64,000 nucleotides of DNA, from positions 7,626,001-7,690,000 of the forward strand of contig JAGPXD010000001.1 of NCBI GenBank assembly GCA_020746995.1. Reading direction: 5' to 3'. Below, piece after piece: positions 1 through 11,190 of this stretch. The DNA is from Plectosphaerella cucumerina. Lineage: Eukaryota > Ascomycota > Sordariomycetes > Glomerellales > Plectosphaerellaceae. Position numbers and translations under genes: made by a program. Position 1 is the stretch's first letter. Every line of letters starts with the position of its first letter. The notes beneath the pieces were generated by a model. That model saw only the letters and a program-made list of their open reading frames with translations. It made no database searches and was not told the origin of the DNA.

Positions 1-44
1 CACAAGACCGCCGATACTCGTCGCCTCGCAAGGCTCCCCGCACG

Positions 45-3000
45 ATGACATCTCACCGGGCTCTCGACAGCCCCGACTCCTACACGATCGCTTGGATCGC
101 TGCCCTGCCGATCGAACGGGCCGCCGCAGAGGCCATGCTCGACGAGGAGCATGCCCCTCCGACCGGCTTCGCCAGACACCAGACCGATGCGAACGTTTAT
201 ACATGGGGTCGGGTAGGAGAGCACAACATTGCCATTGCGTCTCTTGCCGCCGGAGTGTATGGGATCGCCTCGGCGGCGACGACTGCCTCGAGCCTCCTTG
301 CCTCTCTGCCGTCCATTCGCGTTGGCCTTCTGGTCGGCATAGGCGGCGGCATCGCCCGACCGGACGAAGACCGCGACATCCGGCTGGGCGACGTTGTGGT
401 GAGCCAGCCGGATGGGACGACGGGCGGGGTCTGCCAGTATGACTTGATCAAGGCCAAGTCTGGCGGCATGCGCGAACGCAAAGGCTTCCTCGGACGGCCT
501 CCGACAGTGCTGCTGAATGCGCTTGCCAGCATCCAGGCCGACCACGAGCGTAGGGACTCCAAGGTTCCGGTCCATCTCCAAGACATGCTGGAGAAGAACC
601 CGAAGATGGGCAAGAAGACCAAGAAAAGCCCTGGCTACGCTCACCAAGGCTTCGAGAACGACCGGTTGTTCCAGGCTTCCTGCGACCACGTCCCCGGGTC
701 GGACTGTCAGGGCTGCGACGCAGCTGGCGTAGTCGCACGGGACGCTCGCGAGAGTGCCGACCCCGAGATTCATTACGGCACTATCGCATCGGGCAACACT
801 CTCGTCAAAGACGCGGCAGAGCGCGACCGGATTGTTGAGGACGTTGGAGAGAACTGCCTCTGCTTTGAGATGGAGGCGGCTGGCCTGATGAACGCGTTCC
901 CGTGTCTTGTGATCCGGGGTATCTGTGATTACGCCGATGCTCATAAGAACGATCGGTGGCAGCGTTACGCATCGGCCACGGCCGCTGCGTATGCCAAGGA
1001 GCTCCTTGCGTATGTGCCGGCTGTCGAGGTCCAAGAGACCAAGCGGGCGCTGGAGGTGCTGCAGTCGGGTCAGTCCACCACACTATTGAAGCCGGTCTGC
1101 AAGAAGACATGAATTTGGATGTGCTCTGACGGCCTCTAGTTGACCAAAAACTCGACCACATGCAGCAGACGACATCTGCGAAGAGAATTGCGGTTGACCA
1201 CATCCGACCCAGCCACCACACCGACAAGATGGAGCGATGGCTGCGGCCGCCCGACCCATCGACAAACGCTAACCACGCAAGAAAGCTCCGACATGAGGGG
1301 ACTGGCGCGTGGCTCCTGGCTCACCCTGTCTTCCAGTCATGGCACTCGGGGTCGCGTCGGCATCTGTAGCTCCATGGCTTCGCAGGATGCGGCAAGACAG
1401 TTCTGAGCACAACAGTGCTGGACCACGTCGCGGCGGACAACGAACGGCTTCTCATCAACTTCTTCTTCGACTTTAGCGACGCGACGAAGCAGACCGTAGA
1501 CGGCATGCTACGGTCGCTTGCCTTTCAGCTCTATCAACGTGGGGCGGGGTCGTCCGTACTCGACGATTCATTCCAGGCACACCAGGACGGCCTTCAACAG
1601 CCTGCTACGAAGGCACTCGAGGACATTGTGGTCAAGATGCTTGCAGTTCAGCAGAAGGTCTGTGTAGTTCTCGACGCCTTGGACGAGTCGACAACCAGGA
1701 GTGATCTTCTATCCTGGATCAAGGATGTCACTTCTCGGACCGAGCTGAGTCACGTTCAGCTGATTTGCACGAGTCGTCCTGAAGCCGAGTTCCTACGGGA
1801 AATCTCCACCACGATAGGCGAGGATAACCATATGCGCCTGGACAAACAAGCTGTGGACGCGGATATCCGATCGTATGTCGCAGCACAGCTTGCACATCGG
1901 CGTGATTTCCAAGACAAAGGTCTGTCCCATGACCTCCTTGAGAGTATTCAGAGCAAAGTCGGCGACGGGGCCGATGGGATGTAAGCTTGAGTTTCTGAAG
2001 TCGTATGCCCCCGATTTACTGACGTAGCACCAGGTTCCGATGGGCGTTCTGCCAGCTGGACAGCCTGGCGCGATGTCGTCATGAAGCAGCGATCGAGATG
2101 GCCCTTGCGTGTCTGCCGCGTGATCTCGACGAAACGTACCGACGGATGCTCAAAAGCATTCCTGTGGACCTGGAAGGCGACGCATTCCGCCTGCTGCAGT
2201 TCCTGGTGCACGCCAAGCGGCCACTGCGGCTAGCGGAGGCCGTGGACATCATAGCGACAAACCCGGACGCTGGCTCGACGGGATTCAACATCAAGCGTCG
2301 CCTGTTCCGCGAAGCAGACGTTTTGGAGTACTGTCCGAGTCTGGTAGTTGTTGTCCATGCGGCAGACAAAGAGCTGCACCTGTCCCATTTTTCCGTCAAA
2401 GAGTACCTCCTCAAGAACAGCTTGTTGCAGCTCCCGACTGCCGGCATTTCCATTACCAGGACTTGTCTGACATACCTGGCGGACATTGGAGGCAATCACG
2501 CTGAAATCAAGCGGAATTTCCCCTTGGCGCGATTTGCGGCAGAAGTCTGGGTTGGCTTTGCTGCTTCAGTTGAGGGCCACAAGGAAGTCATGGAACCGAT
2601 CCTACGATTCATGCAGGACGAGGTGACTTTCCAGAGGTGGTGCCGCCTGTATCAACAGGACAAGGCGTGGGATGGCGATCCCGGGCCTGCTGAAGGGACA
2701 CGCCTGTACTATGCGTGCCTTGGGGGACTTTATCGGGCTGCAAAGCTGCTCTTGCAAGAGGGGGCGGACGTCAACGCGCAGGGCGGCATGTGCGGCAACT
2801 CTCTGCAGGCCGCCTCATCCGAAGGTCATGTCGAGGTTGTGAAACTGCTCTTGGTGATGGGGGCGGACGTCAAGGCGCAGGGCGGCTTCTACGGCAACGC
2901 TCTGCAAGCCGCCGCATTGTGGGGCCATGTGGAGATTTTGAAGCTGCTCTTGGAGAAGGGGGCGGACGTCAACTTACAGGACGGCATGTACGGGAACGCT

Positions 3001-4236
3001 CTCAAGGCCGCCTCATTTGGAGGCTGTGTCGAAATTGTGAAGCTCCTCTTGGAGAAGGGGGCGGACGTCAACGCGCAGGACGACTATGACGACAACCCGT
3101 TGCATGCCGCGTCATCCGAAGGTCATGTCGAGACTGTGAAGCTGCTCCTGCAAAAGGGGGCGGACATCAACGCGAAGGGCGGCGACTACGGCACCGCTCT
3201 GCAGGCTGCCTCAAGTCGAGGCCAAATCGAGACTGTGGATCTGCTCTTGGAGAAGGGGGCGGACGTCAACTTGCAAGGCGGCATGTACGGCAACGCCCTA
3301 AAGGCCGCTTCATCTGGAGGCTATGCCGAAATTGTAAAGCTTCTCTTGGAGAAGGGGGCGGACATTAACGCACAGGACGACTACTTCAATGACTCTCTGC
3401 AGGCCGCGTCATTCGAAGGCCATGTCGAGACTGTCAAGCTGCTCTTCGAGAAAGGGGCGGACATCAACGCACGGGATGGCACCTATGGCACTGGTCTACA
3501 GGCCGCCTCATTGGGAGGACATGTCGGGACTGTCAAGCTTCTCTTGGAGAAGGGGGCGGACGTCAACGCGCAGGGCGGCGAGTACGGCACCGCTCTACAG
3601 GCTGCCTCAAGTCGAGGCCGAATCGAGACTGTGGATCTGCTCTTGGAGAAGGGGGCGGACGTCAACGCGCAGGGCGGCGAGTACGGTAACGCTCTACAGG
3701 CCGCCTCATATCGAGGCCATGTCGAGACTGTCAAGCTTCTCTTGGAGAAGGGGGCGGACGTCAACGCGCAGGGCGGGGAGTACGGTCACACACCACTTTC
3801 ATGGGCTTCCGAGAACGGATACGAGTCAGCTATCAGGCTTCTGCTCAGCACAGGAAATGCTGATGTCAACGCGGGGGACGCATCAGGCCGGACGCCGCTT
3901 TCCTGGGCTGCTCAAAACGGACATGAAGCGACCGTGAAGCTCCTTCTCGATACACAGGGCACTAATGCTGACAAGGCTGATACAGATGGCTGGACGCCCC
4001 TTCTCTGGGCCACAGAGAAGGGGCATTTGGCGGTGGTCATGATGCTTGTCGGGCGGGGAGACGTCAATATCTCTGTGGAGGATGCCTGCGGTCTCACTGC
4101 AATGCAGCTTGCAGCACTGAACCACCATGAAGCAGTGGAAGCGCTCCTTCTTGCGAACGATGCGCCCACTGTGGAGGACTTTTACGGTTTACAGACGTTG
4201 TTCGGGGAAGCTATGGCACTTCCGGATCCGTCTTGA
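45..4236 (+). pseudogene. NLR-type receptor: nucleoside-phosphorylase (PNP) - NACHT - ankyrin repeats, with one in-frame stop
   Basis: Three exons fit one frame: 45-1068, 1140-1980, 2034-4236. Intron 1 (1069-1139) has a CTGAC branch site and TAG acceptor; intron 2 (1981-2033) starts GTAAGC and ends CAG. Exon 1 encodes a PNP/UDP-phosphorylase-like domain (VGIGGGIA, FEMEAAG, IRGICDYAD). Exon 2 encodes the NACHT NTPase with Walker A GFAGCGKT and the LDALDES box; exon 3 the rest of NACHT (HFSVKEYLL) and about 14 ankyrin repeats. In fungi such proteins are cytosolic STAND receptors tied to non-self recognition and heterokaryon incompatibility; here PNP would be the effector end and ankyrin the sensor. 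Without the lesion the product is about 1,355 aa. TAG at 1367-1369 stands where the family usually has Trp just before the P-loop, so only PNP plus linker would be made unless the stop is read through. The frame is open on both sides, so the loss looks recent. Confidence 0.88.
2761..3750 (+). repeat. Ten in-phase 99-bp ankyrin-coding repeats
   Basis: Each unit codes 33 residues opening with GAD(V/I)N and ending near KLLLEKG. Ten units occupy exactly 990 bp without any indel; unit 11 starts at 3751 and grades into diverged ankyrins with TPLSWA cores. Neighbouring units are nearly identical in DNA (shared stretches around GAGAAGGGGGCGGACGTCAA), while the residues after GADVN (for example QGGMCGN, QDDYDDN, KGGDYGT) vary. 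Confidence 0.9.
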
Positions 4237-4845
4237 GCGCCTGGCCTGACGCTCTTTGATGCAGTGGACATCATCTTCTTTTACAGAATGCTTCCTCCGT
4301 CTTCGAAAGCCCCTTGTACGCTGCAAATACATTCACATGATCATCCTGAAAGCTGCAGCAATTTGCAAGCTCGGCCCGCCACACCAAAGGTCAAGGGGTG
4401 ATGAAGCGGAGCTACGGACGAGGTGGGTAGGTGATCTGCGATTCAACCTGCGGCTGTCGTTGTCTTGGTAAAACCCATCGCGAGTTGACTGTTGTCAACG
4501 AGAATACTCCAGGCTATGCTTATGCTGGCCGAAGAGGTTGGATGGTGTGGTGACTGTACGTGTTGAGGCGGGAGGTCATGGGCAGGTCACCCCGGTTTCC
4601 GGGCTTCACCAGTCTGTGGAAGCAACGGTCATCAACCCATCACTAGTTGCATACCCTTATAAATGCAAGGTGCCGCCCGTCTTGCTTGCGTATTGTACCT
4701 CACGACTGCGTGTCCCATATTGGCTAGCACTGTGTCATCACCCGCACCTCTTTGTCTGAAAAGAGTCGAAGAGTGTGGGAACCGGACACCGATTTCGAAT
4801 CCGGCTGTACTTCGTCCCCTACACACTATCACCGTATCACTCAAC
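4237..4845. other. Intergenic stretch, no gene seen
   Basis: Between the NLR stop codon and the next small gene. Only short open frames occur, without recognisable motifs. A TATAAA-like stretch lies near 4658. Confidence 0.5.
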
Positions 4846-5255
4846 ATGAGCAAGTGGCCTGGCCTCGACAACACGGTGATCAGCAGTGCAGACACAGCGA
4901 CCTCCAATCCTGACATGACAACCACCAGCAATCTCACGACAAGGTAGGTATTCCTTCCCTCATCTACTCTCAAGCTCATCTTGCCGCAGTCCTCAAGAGA
5001 ACCTGCACGCCAAGCTCAACAAAGTCAGCGCACAGGTCGACGCGCTTGTCCTGGTCCTGGGACAGATGGCTCAAGGGCAGCAGAACACGGCGTGGGTAGC
5101 TACCTCTTGCACCGGAATGGCCTGCTGATGATGGGTAGGAACAAATTCATAGACGAGCTTCAGAAGAAGGCCGGTCAATTTCGAGGCTAGGATTGCTGGA
5201 GCGGAAGGCTTCTGCGAACAGGGTCTCGTTGCAGGGCGGGGAAAGCACTGGCTAG
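4846..5255 (+). CDS. Small coiled-coil protein, three exons
   Basis: Model: exons 4846-4943, 4990-5095 and 5139-5255, giving 106 aa. The ATG follows TCAAC, a good fungal start context. Intron 1 (GTAGGT...CCGCAG) and intron 2 (GTAGCT...GGGTAG) are very short (46 and 43 nt). The middle exon (NLHAKLNKVSAQVDALVLVL) has heptad-like hydrophobic spacing and the last exon is charged (QIHRRASEEGR), which suits a coiled coil. Family not recognised. The stop TAG at 5253-5255 falls exactly at the outer edge of the left inverted-repeat arm, so the natural C-terminus may have been replaced when the repeat formed. Gene model is moderately supported; function unknown. Confidence 0.4.
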
Positions 5256-5309
5256 GACAGTAAATACACACTATACACGTCGCCATACGTCTCGTTCTTC
5301 CGGAAATGC

Positions 5310-5942
5310 ATGCGCCCAGCCGAACTTGGCTGGAAGTTCTGTAATGGACTCTATGCCGTCCAGAATTTTTTCGTCCTCATGCATTCCCCATCGGTGCCTA
5401 GGTGCCACTCGGCACCGGTAGGTCCAACCCACACTTGCAGCACTTCGCCAAGTGTCTCTCAAGGTCACCACTCACTTTCCAAGGAGCACCTAACACAATC
5501 AACACAGCTTTGCACCATGCCGCTTTGCAGTGCTACTGCGCTCAAAACCGTCCATCGCATCATCCCAGCCGATCCATCTCTACTCCTGCTGCACTCACTC
5601 AAGGGGCATAACGAGTGGGTCCGCAACGTCCGTGGTCTTGAAAGACCCCATGCATGCCAGTTGGACCGCGCAAAGCACCTCTGTGACTTGCGATTTCAAG
5701 TTCTCGATTCTGTCTCGTCAGCCCGTGCATGCGTGTCACTGAGGCGGTCCGGACTGTCTTACTGGATGCTCAGTGATGCGACAGCTATTTCAATGCGCAA
5801 CAGTCTGTCTTCAGTGCTAGGAAGGGCCAGGCTCTGGCTGAAAAAGGCTGGCTCCGGCGTGTGGGAGCTTGCGCGAAGGTCCGGTAGGTCAGAGGGCGTT
5901 GCTGGTCGACAGTCAAGAAGCCAGCTTCCTGCAGGCGGCTGA
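5310..5942 (+). other. Open frame conserved in both repeat arms, unknown
   Basis: From about the ATG at 5518 the frame codes roughly 140 residues without recognised motifs. The same frame is open in the right arm (57287-57826, minus) with scattered substitutions and no frameshift. The opposite strand (5759-6094; 57135-57470 in the right arm) is also open and conserved in both copies, so conservation may only reflect recent duplication and cannot choose a coding strand. No intron signals or start context make a convincing gene. Confidence 0.25.
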
Positions 5943-6860
5943 AGCTGCGTTGTGCCACATCCAGTGCTTGCAGAGTTCCGACAGTTGTGCCCGGTTTTGA
6001 GGCAAGACCCCGCCGTGTCGATGAGGTGGCTCCAACAGGTGCAGTCCATGTTGTGGTACTTCGGCACGCCTGCTGCTATGTCCATCAGGTTCAATCCGCA
6101 GTTTACCCATAGCTGATTCCAGCCCTGTTATAGCAGCCCGCTCAGCTTGCGGAGATGCAGAGGTGCTTCTCTTGCCAGTCAGCGCAAGGCCCCCGCTGGC
6201 TGCGCCCACGAGGTGCTTGGTCATCGTGTCAGATGGTGTCATCGAAGGTCTCGGGTCGCCGGACGCTCACAGGCCGCTGGGCATTTACTTTTGGCGTGAT
6301 GGGGGAAAGAGCAGCCAGGTTCGAGTACGGCACTAGGGCGCTACGTATGTTGACAGAGCTTCCGGATCGGGGACTCAATACCAGGTCAACCAGATCACCT
6401 CGCAGGTGGTGTAGGAAAGGCCCTGGACCTCCAAGCACGCTATACCGTACTGCGGCCTGCTCCTCAGGCGCTGATGCGTGTTGCTCCCGAACCAAGCGCC
6501 CGCACAACAGCGCTGGGCCGATACGTGTAGAGGCCGGCGCAGTTGGAGAGACCGTGATGGTGTTTGACGTTTGCATTCAGGAAACCCGCTGGGCTCGGGC
6601 CTACAACCGGCCCCGCGAAAGCGAGGAATACCAGGAAGCGGTCTGGGACGCAACAAAACTACCACAGGACGGCTCAGCTCGCGGCGCTCCTACCAAAGGC
6701 GCCAAAAAAGCTACTCAAAGGGTTGACTAAACCAAGTACGGATGATGATGATGTTCCGGCGGACGGCCTACATTGATTCCGAGCAGAAGCACGCGCAGGC
6801 GGCATTGTGACGTACATATACTTGAGACACAACTGACAACACGAACGAAGACGACAGCTT

Positions 6861-7457
6861 TCACTTTCCCACTTCGGCAGCTTTGTCGCCCGAAGCAACA
6901 ACGACGTCCTCCTTGCCGCCTCCCAGGCCAGCCGAACCATCTTGATGCATCATCCTCCCCATGTAGACGGCCACGAACAAACTCATGAGACCCATTGCGC
7001 CAAGTTGGCCACTAATCATCGCCGCGGGCCAGCAGCCAAAGTTGGCAGTGTACCAAGCCACCAAGCCGACGAGAAACTCAACAATCGTGAGGTCGACCAG
7101 CACAACGGGCAGCCAGGCGACTGCATGATCAACGGCCCCCGACACATCGCAGCCTTCCAAGTGAAACGAGAGCATGGTCGTGATGAGCACAGCCACGACG
7201 CCAGTGATGACGGTGCTAGTGAAGAGGCCCGCGGAGGCGTCTGTGAGACGAGGCGAAGCTCCGTGCCTGTGGTCGTCGAAGCGGATCATAAACGAGGCTG
7301 AGCTGCTCAGGACCATGGAGATGGTGTTCAAGTTTCTGTACGACCGTAGAAGGCGCATGGCCACTAAGACGGATCGACCATGAGTAACATCTCTGCAACT
7401 GACGGGGCACTTGTTGCCAGCGTTGTACTGAGTTCGTGACTTACTGGGCGTCTCCAT
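6861..7457 (-). CDS. Small multi-pass membrane protein, unknown function
   Basis: 198 aa from the ATG at 7457 (METPSKSRTQYNAG); the frame is open further upstream but the preceding 71 residues look like untranslated leader. About three hydrophobic segments: around residue 80-105 (TSTVITGVVAVLITTMLSF), 120-145 (AWLPVVLVDLTIVEFLVGLV) and 155-175 (AMGLMSLFVAVYMG), followed by a Gly-rich, charged tail (GGGKEDVVVASGDKAAEVGK). I do not recognise the family. This copy is intact; the right inverted-repeat arm carries a version that has lost the first TM segment and N-terminus (56098-56363). Confidence 0.6.
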   Translation of the reverse strand: METPSKSRTQYNAGNKCPVSCRDVTHGRSVLVAMRLLRSYRNLNTISMVLSSSASFMIRFDDHRHGASPRLTDASAGLFTSTVITGVVAVLITTMLSFHLEGCDVSGAVDHAVAWLPVVLVDLTIVEFLVGLVAWYTANFGCWPAAMISGQLGAMGLMSLFVAVYMGRMMHQDGSAGLGGGKEDVVVASGDKAAEVGK

Positions 7458-7779
7458 TATGAAATCGAGCCGTGACTGAAGAACCGGCGATGGTGCGTCT
7501 CCACGCTGGGCCGACTCCGGAGAAGGGGGCAAGTTCGGGGGAGTGCAGGACTGTATGATGCAGGTTGTGGGACGATACTGGTCTGGGTGAGGAGTGAGAA
7601 CAGTATAGAGGTGGATTGAGGATCGGTGCCTCAAGCCGGCATCGGGTCGATGTGTCTTTGAGTTGGCCATGCCGGGGTATTTCGGAGAATAGGCTAGGTG
7701 CGGCCAAGTTCAGTATGCAGACACTGGCAACATGCTCTGGACTGTAGGGTCACCATTCCATCTGCGGGTCGTTCAACCT

Positions 7780-10195
7780 CTGCGGCCATTCCTGCACGGT
7801 GTGTTCGTTTCGTACTGTCGGTCCTCGGCCGCGGTCATTCATGCGGTCATTCAACCCTCCTGTGGTCATTTAGTCTGGATGGCCGTTCTCCTGCGGTCAT
7901 TCACCGTGTACGGCCACTTTCACGCGGTGTGCTCATACTGTCAATCCTGCCTGCGGTCATTCTCCTTGGTCATTCAATTCTCCTGCGGCCATTCAGTCCA
8001 GACAGCCATTCTTCTGCGGTCATTCATGCGGTCATTCACGGTACGCGGCCACCTCCCGCGCTGTGTGCTCATACTGTCGATTCTGCCTGCGGTCATTCTC
8101 CTTGGTCATTCAATTCTCCTGCGGTCATTCAGTCCAGACAGCCATTCTTCTGCGGTCATTCATGCGGTCATTCACGGTACGCGGCCACCTCCCGCGCTGT
8201 GTGCTCATACTGTCGATTCTGCCTGCGGTCATTCTCCTGTGGTCATTCAGTCCGGACGGCCATTCTCCTGCGGTCATTCATGCGGTCATTCACTGTACGC
8301 GGCCACCTCTCGCGCGGTGTGCTCATACTGTCAATTCTGCCTGCGGTCATTCTCCCTCGGTATTCAGTTCTCCTGCGGTCATTCATGCGGTCATTCACGG
8401 TGTGTTTCCATCCTCGCGCAGTGTGTTCTTACTGTCAATTCTGTCTGCAGTCATTCTCCTTCGGTCATTCAGTTCTCCTTCGGTCATTCAGTTCTCCTTC
8501 GGTCATTCAGTTCTCCTGCGGTCATTCAGTCTGGGCAGCCTTTCTCCTGCCGTCATTCATGCAGTCATTCACGGTGTGCGACCATTCTCGCGCGGTGTGC
8601 TCGTACTGTCGATTCTGCCTGCGGTCACTCTCCTGTGGACATTCAACCCTCCTGTGGTCGTTCAGTCCGGAAGGCCATTCTCCTGCGGCCATTCATGTGG
8701 TCATTCACGGTACGCGGCCACCTCTCGCGCTGTGTGCTCGTACTGTCAATTCTGTCTGCAGTCATTCTCCTGTGGTCATTCAGTTCTCCTGCAGTCATTC
8801 ACAGTCCAGACGGCGATGCTCCTGCGGTCATTCACGGTGTGCAGCTGTTCTCGCGCGGTGTGCTCATACTGTCAATGTCTATTTGCGGTCATTCAACTTC
8901 GGTCATTCAACTCTCCTGCGGTCATTCAGTCTGGACGGCCATTCTCCTGCTGTCATCCATGCGGTCATTCACGGTGTGTTTCCATCCTCGCTCAGTGTGC
9001 TCATACTGTCAATTCTGCCTGCGGTCATTCTCCCTCGATCATTCAGTTCTCCTGCGGTCATTCACGGTGTGTGGCCACCTCTCGCGCTGTGTGCTCATAC
9101 TGTCGACTCTTGGCCGTGGTCATTCATGCAGTCATTCACGGTGTGCGGCAACTCTCGCGCTGTGTGCTCGTACTGTCAATTCTGTCTGCGGTCATTCACG
9201 GTGTGCGACCATCTCACGCGGTGCGCTCGTACTGTCGATTTTTGGCCGCGGTCATTCATGCGGTCATTCACGGTCTGTGGCAACTCTCGCGCTGTGTGCT
9301 CGTACTGTCGGCGGTCATTCATGCGGTCATTCACGGTACGCGGCCACCTCTCGCGCTGTGTGCTCGTACTGTCAATTCTTTCTGCGGTCATTCTCCCGTG
9401 GTCATTCTGTTCTTCTGCGGTCATTCAATCCGGACGACCATTCTCCTGCGGTCATTCATGCGGTCATTCACGGTACGCGGCAACTCTCGAGCGGTGTGCT
9501 CGTACTGTCGACTCTTGCCCGCGGTCATTCATGCGGTCATTCACGGTGTGCGACCATTCTCGCGCGGTGTGCTCGTACTGTCAATTCTGCCTGCGGTCAT
9601 TCATGCGGTCATTCACGGTGTGCGACCATTCTCGCGCGGTGTGCTCGTACTGTCAATTCTGCCTGCGGTCATTCATGCGGTCATTCACGGTGTGCGACCA
9701 TTCTCGCGCGGTGTGCTCTTACTGTCAATTCTGTCTGCAGTCATTCTCCTGTGGTCATTCAGTTCTCCTGCGGTCATTCAGTCTAAGCAGCCTTTCTCCT
9801 GCCGTCATTCATGCGGTCATTCACGGTGTGTGGCCATTCTCGCGCGGTGTGCTCGTACTGTCAATTTTGTCTGTGGTCATTCACGGTACGCGGCCACCTC
9901 TCGCGCGGTGTGCTCGTACTGTTGACTGTGTCTGCGGTCATTCTCCTGTGGTCATTCAACTCTCCTGCGGTCATTCAGTCTGGACGGCCATTCTCCTGCG
10001 GTCATTCATGCGGTCATGGACGGTATGCTGCCACTCCGCGCGGCGTGCTCCTACAGTCAACTCCTGTCTGCGGTCATTCAATCCAGACGAAGATTCCCTG
10101 CGGTCATTCTCCTGCGGACATTCTGTCTACACGGCCATGCCCCTGCGGTTATTCTACTCTCCTGCGATCGTTCTCCGGTCGTTCTGTTCTATCGT
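7780..10195 (+). repeat. Complex minisatellite built on GCGGTCATTC, left copy
   Basis: About 2.4 kb of irregular tandem repeats. Core pieces are TGCGGTCATTCATGCGGTCA and a spacer like CGCGCGGTGTGCTCGTACTG. Three consecutive copies around 9523-9740 form a clean 72-bp period. The repeat unit has no TAA, TAG or TGA in any plus-strand frame, so all three plus frames stay open for 600-836 codons; their Cys/Ser/His-rich translations are therefore not evidence of a gene. The right arm holds a shorter version at 54845-56045. Confidence 0.9.
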
Positions 10196-11190
10196 GTGCG
10201 AGGCGTGACTTGTGATGCCATGATGTACGATGCCAGTTTTACGAGGCAATGGTCTCAACTACCATGCTGAACGGTCTGGTTACTGTAGACACACATACCG
10301 TAGTCCGAGACGCCGTGCATCTGCCATGTCCTTCAGATATCATGACCATGCCACAACCCTGCGGACCATGACGGTACCATGGCGCGCAGCCTAGATGGGA
10401 AGCTGATAGGGGAGTTGCACTAAGCGGTGAGTCCGGAGTGGGCCAGGCTGATGATCGGCTTGTGATACGGCGCGGCCGGAGGGTTGGCTGTGGTGCGATG
10501 CGGCCATCAGTTCCATTGAACTGGATACCGGAGGTGAGATCATAAGATACTTTGGTGCGCAGGCCTGTCCAAAATGAGCCGGTGAAAGGGAGTTGGAAGC
10601 CAGGCGCTGGCTGGCGGTCGGAAAGCCAGTTTCCATGTTGACGACAGCTGGTGTCACGACCATGTATTTCTCAGCGTGCAGTGTAGCTGCGATTTTCAGT
10701 GACGCCGTACCCGATGGCTGACTACGTCCAAAATAAGCAGGCTTCGAAGAGTCGATCAGATCCCTAAGAGGTCTGCGGAGACTCTTCCGTCGCCGGCCTC
10801 GTCGCCATTGGATGCTGCCGGTTTGATGAAGGTGCACAATGCCGCTTGCTGCAGGCGTATAATGGCCTCTCTTCTCGCCTGAGACGCCGGTCAGTACCGG
10901 AAGAAACGTATGTGGCCCGAAGAATGCAACTTCACACTCGCCACCAGAACACTCCTCGGCGCATGGCGACTGCGATGCGTCCTGTCCCGCCCGCCGTCTG
11001 GATCCGGGAAGGGGAGGCGCCACAGAAGTCGCCGGCATCGGCCATGGGCGACGGAGACGGTCGACTGCGAGGGCTATTGCATCCGCCGTAATCGACAGCT
11101 GCGGATGGTCTGCGGCTTGAGAAAGCTAACCTTATACGAAGTTGCCCTCGAAGCCTCGCCAGCTCGTCGCCTCCCAAAGTGGTCAACGGA
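10196..11190. other. Inner part of the left inverted-repeat arm, no gene supported
   Basis: A 215-codon minus-strand frame (10391-11038) exists, but the matching stretch in the right arm (53884-54628) is broken by a one-base frameshift near the motif RDLI, so coding constraint is unlikely. Confidence 0.5.

Larger units (their letters stand above)
5250..11190 (+). repeat. Left arm of a large inverted repeat (partner 53835-57983)
   Basis: The plus strand here matches the minus strand of 53835-57983. The outer edge is sharp: GGCTAGGACAGTAAATACAC starts at 5250 and its reverse complement ends at 57983. The inner edge fades out near 11190 / 53835. By eye most aligned segments are above 90% identical. 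The left arm is longer (about 5.9 versus 4.1 kb) because its minisatellite is longer and it keeps about 600 bp (7125-7720) missing from the right arm. Confidence 0.85.

Noticed and set aside
4770..4815. tRNA-like T-loop (TTCGAAT) near 4788
   Set aside because: Flanking bases do not pair into a T-stem or acceptor stem, and no A-box is found upstream.
7780..10195. Regularly spaced repeats resembling a CRISPR array
   Set aside because: Units are irregular, spacers are themselves repeats, no cas genes, and the host is eukaryotic.
7698..10208. Long open frames (836, 684 and 620 codons) on the plus strand, and similar ones at 54740-56039 minus
   Set aside because: They follow the stop-free minisatellite unit in all three frames and show no domain; repeat artefact is the simpler reading.
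10391..11038. 215-codon minus-strand frame in the left arm
   Set aside because: The matching right-arm sequence has a one-base frameshift and no motif, so coding is unlikely.
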